NCBI RefSeq assembly: GCF_023954335.1
Contig: NZ_JAMLIE010000006.1
Coordinates: 72,943-136,942, forward strand
Reading direction: 5' to 3'
Length of the DNA stretch: 64,000 bases
From: Aquamicrobium sp.
GTDB taxonomy: Bacteria; Pseudomonadota; Alphaproteobacteria; Rhizobiales; Rhizobiaceae
Shown: positions 63,131 to 64,000 of the stretch, one piece after another
How positions within the stretch are numbered: position 1 is the first letter of the stretch
How the letters are laid out: the number at the start of each line of letters is the position of its first letter
Translations under genes and position numbers: made by a program
The notes under the pieces: generated by a model
What the model saw: only the letters and a program-made list of their open reading frames with translations
What the model was told of the DNA's origin: nothing
The model's database searches: none

Positions 63131-64000
63131 TCAGTGGGCGAGCGCGGCCTGCGCGGCCTCGTCCGCCTTGGCGGCAACCGCCTCGGCAGGCTCGACCCAT
63201 TCGATGGCTTCCGGCATCCGGGTCAGGGCGTGCTGCAGCACCTCTCCGACCCGCTGCACGGGCACGATCTCGAGGCTGCTCTTCACATTGTCCGGGATAT
63301 CGGCCAGATCCTTGGCGTTCTCCTCGGGAATGAGCACCTTCTTGATGCCGCCGCGAAGTGCTGCCAGCAGCTTCTCCTTGAGGCCGCCAATCGGCAGGAC
63401 CCGGCCGCGCAGCGTGATCTCGCCCGTCATGGCGACATCCTTGCGCACCGGAATGCCGGTCAGCACCGACACGATCGCGGTTGCCATTGCCACGCCCGCG
63501 GACGGTCCGTCCTTCGGTGTGGCGCCTTCCGGCACGTGGACGTGGATGTCGCGCTTGTCGAACACCGGCGGCTCGATGCCGAAGTCGATCGAACGCGACC
63601 GGACATAGGACGCCGCCGCCGAAATCGATTCCTTCATCACGTCGCGCAGATTGCCCGTCACGGTCATCTTGCCCTTGCCGGGCATCATCACGCCTTCGAT
63701 CGTCAGCAGCTCGCCGCCAACCTCCGTCCACGCAAGACCCGTGACGACGCCGATCTGGTCCTCGCCCTCGGCCTGTCCGAACCGGAACCGGGGCACACCC
63801 AAATAGTCCGCGAGGTTTGCCGCCGTCACCTTGACCGACTTCTTCTTGGTCCGAAGGATCTCGGTGACCACCTTGCGCGCGACCTTCATCAGCTCGCGCT
63901 CGAGGTTACGTACGCCGGCTTCCCGGGTGTAGGTCTGGATGATCTCGCGGATCGCCTCGTCGGTGATCGAGAACTCCTTAGGCTGCAGCGCGTGATCGCG
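63131..64000 (-). CDS. lon: ATP-dependent Lon protease, carboxyl part (5' end outside window)
   Basis: 289 residues of Lon. They begin in the AAA+ lid (FSITDEAIREIIQTYTREAGVRNLERELMKVARKV) and run through the protease domain to the stop. The catalytic Ser is in PKDGPSAGVAMATA and the Lys in GGLKEKLLAAL, both intact, so the enzyme should be active. The amino-terminal domain and ATPase lie past base 64000. Cytosolic quality-control protease; it degrades misfolded and regulatory proteins. The gene has its own terminator before hupB. Confidence 0.97.
   Translation of the reverse strand, partial: RDHALQPKEFSITDEAIREIIQTYTREAGVRNLERELMKVARKVVTEILRTKKKSVKVTAANLADYLGVPRFRFGQAEGEDQIGVVTGLAWTEVGGELLTIEGVMMPGKGKMTVTGNLRDVMKESISAAASYVRSRSIDFGIEPPVFDKRDIHVHVPEGATPKDGPSAGVAMATAIVSVLTGIPVRKDVAMTGEITLRGRVLPIGGLKEKLLAALRGGIKKVLIPEENAKDLADIPDNVKSSLEIVPVQRVGEVLQHALTRMPEAIEWVEPAEAVAAKADEAAQAALAH

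Overview
The window is high-GC (about two thirds G+C by eye), densely coded chromosomal DNA from an alphaproteobacterium, most likely of the Hyphomicrobiales (Rhizobiales), perhaps Phyllobacteriaceae-like. The evidence is the rhizobial form of ribosomal protein S21, the lon-hupB order, heterotetrameric sarcosine oxidase, several Liv- and Pot-type ABC importers, and two short intergenic palindromic repeats of kinds common in rhizobial genomes. No phage, transposase, CRISPR array, tRNA or rRNA is visible. Many long open frames lie antisense to the real genes; they are codon-bias shadows.

Layout. (1) 1-7437, minus: a nine-gene catabolic operon (split ThDP 2-oxoacid decarboxylase, aldehyde dehydrogenase, FAD amine/amino-acid oxidase, SDR, VOC protein, 5-oxoprolinase pxpA-pxpB-pxpC, the last cut by the window edge), divergent from a LysR regulator, which is followed by a quinone reductase and a CaiB-type CoA transferase. 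(2) recQ. (3) 12435-20369, minus: TonB-dependent receptor, membrane-anchored exported CobN-like chelatase, MotA/TolQ/ExbB channel, DUF2149 protein and ZigA/COG0523 GTPase, behind a Zur-like operator. (4) A gene-free 0.7 kb with an inverted pair of repeats and a candidate small RNA. (5) Fe-alcohol dehydrogenase, aldehyde dehydrogenase and a glutamine-synthetase-like ligase: a possible gamma-glutamylated amino-alcohol pathway. (6) RND efflux pair, MFS/AraC pair, LysR/MFS pair. (7) 34325-47451: Liv-type importer with acyl-CoA ligase, quinone-oxidoreductase-like protein, ACAD10/11-type acyl-CoA dehydrogenase and TetR on the minus strand, facing SDR, MaoC, APH-type kinase and SDR on the plus strand, probably one catabolic regulon. 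(8) A low-GC orphan gene and a CHASE-PAS-GGDEF-EAL protein. (9) soxB-(exported duplicated-domain protein)-soxD-soxA-soxG. (10) rpsU, a TPR lipoprotein, a polyamine-type ABC importer, hupB and the 3' part of lon.

The strongest candidate for an under-described system is region 3. Its operator resembles a Zur box, its last gene is a metallochaperone GTPase, and its CobN-like subunit carries an export signal and a C-terminal anchor beside an ExbB/ExbD-like pair. I infer a zinc- or metal-complex uptake machine in which a periplasmic chelatase is energised by an ion-motive-force motor. The second is the sarcosine oxidase operon, which carries a translationally coupled exported protein with a tandemly duplicated domain.
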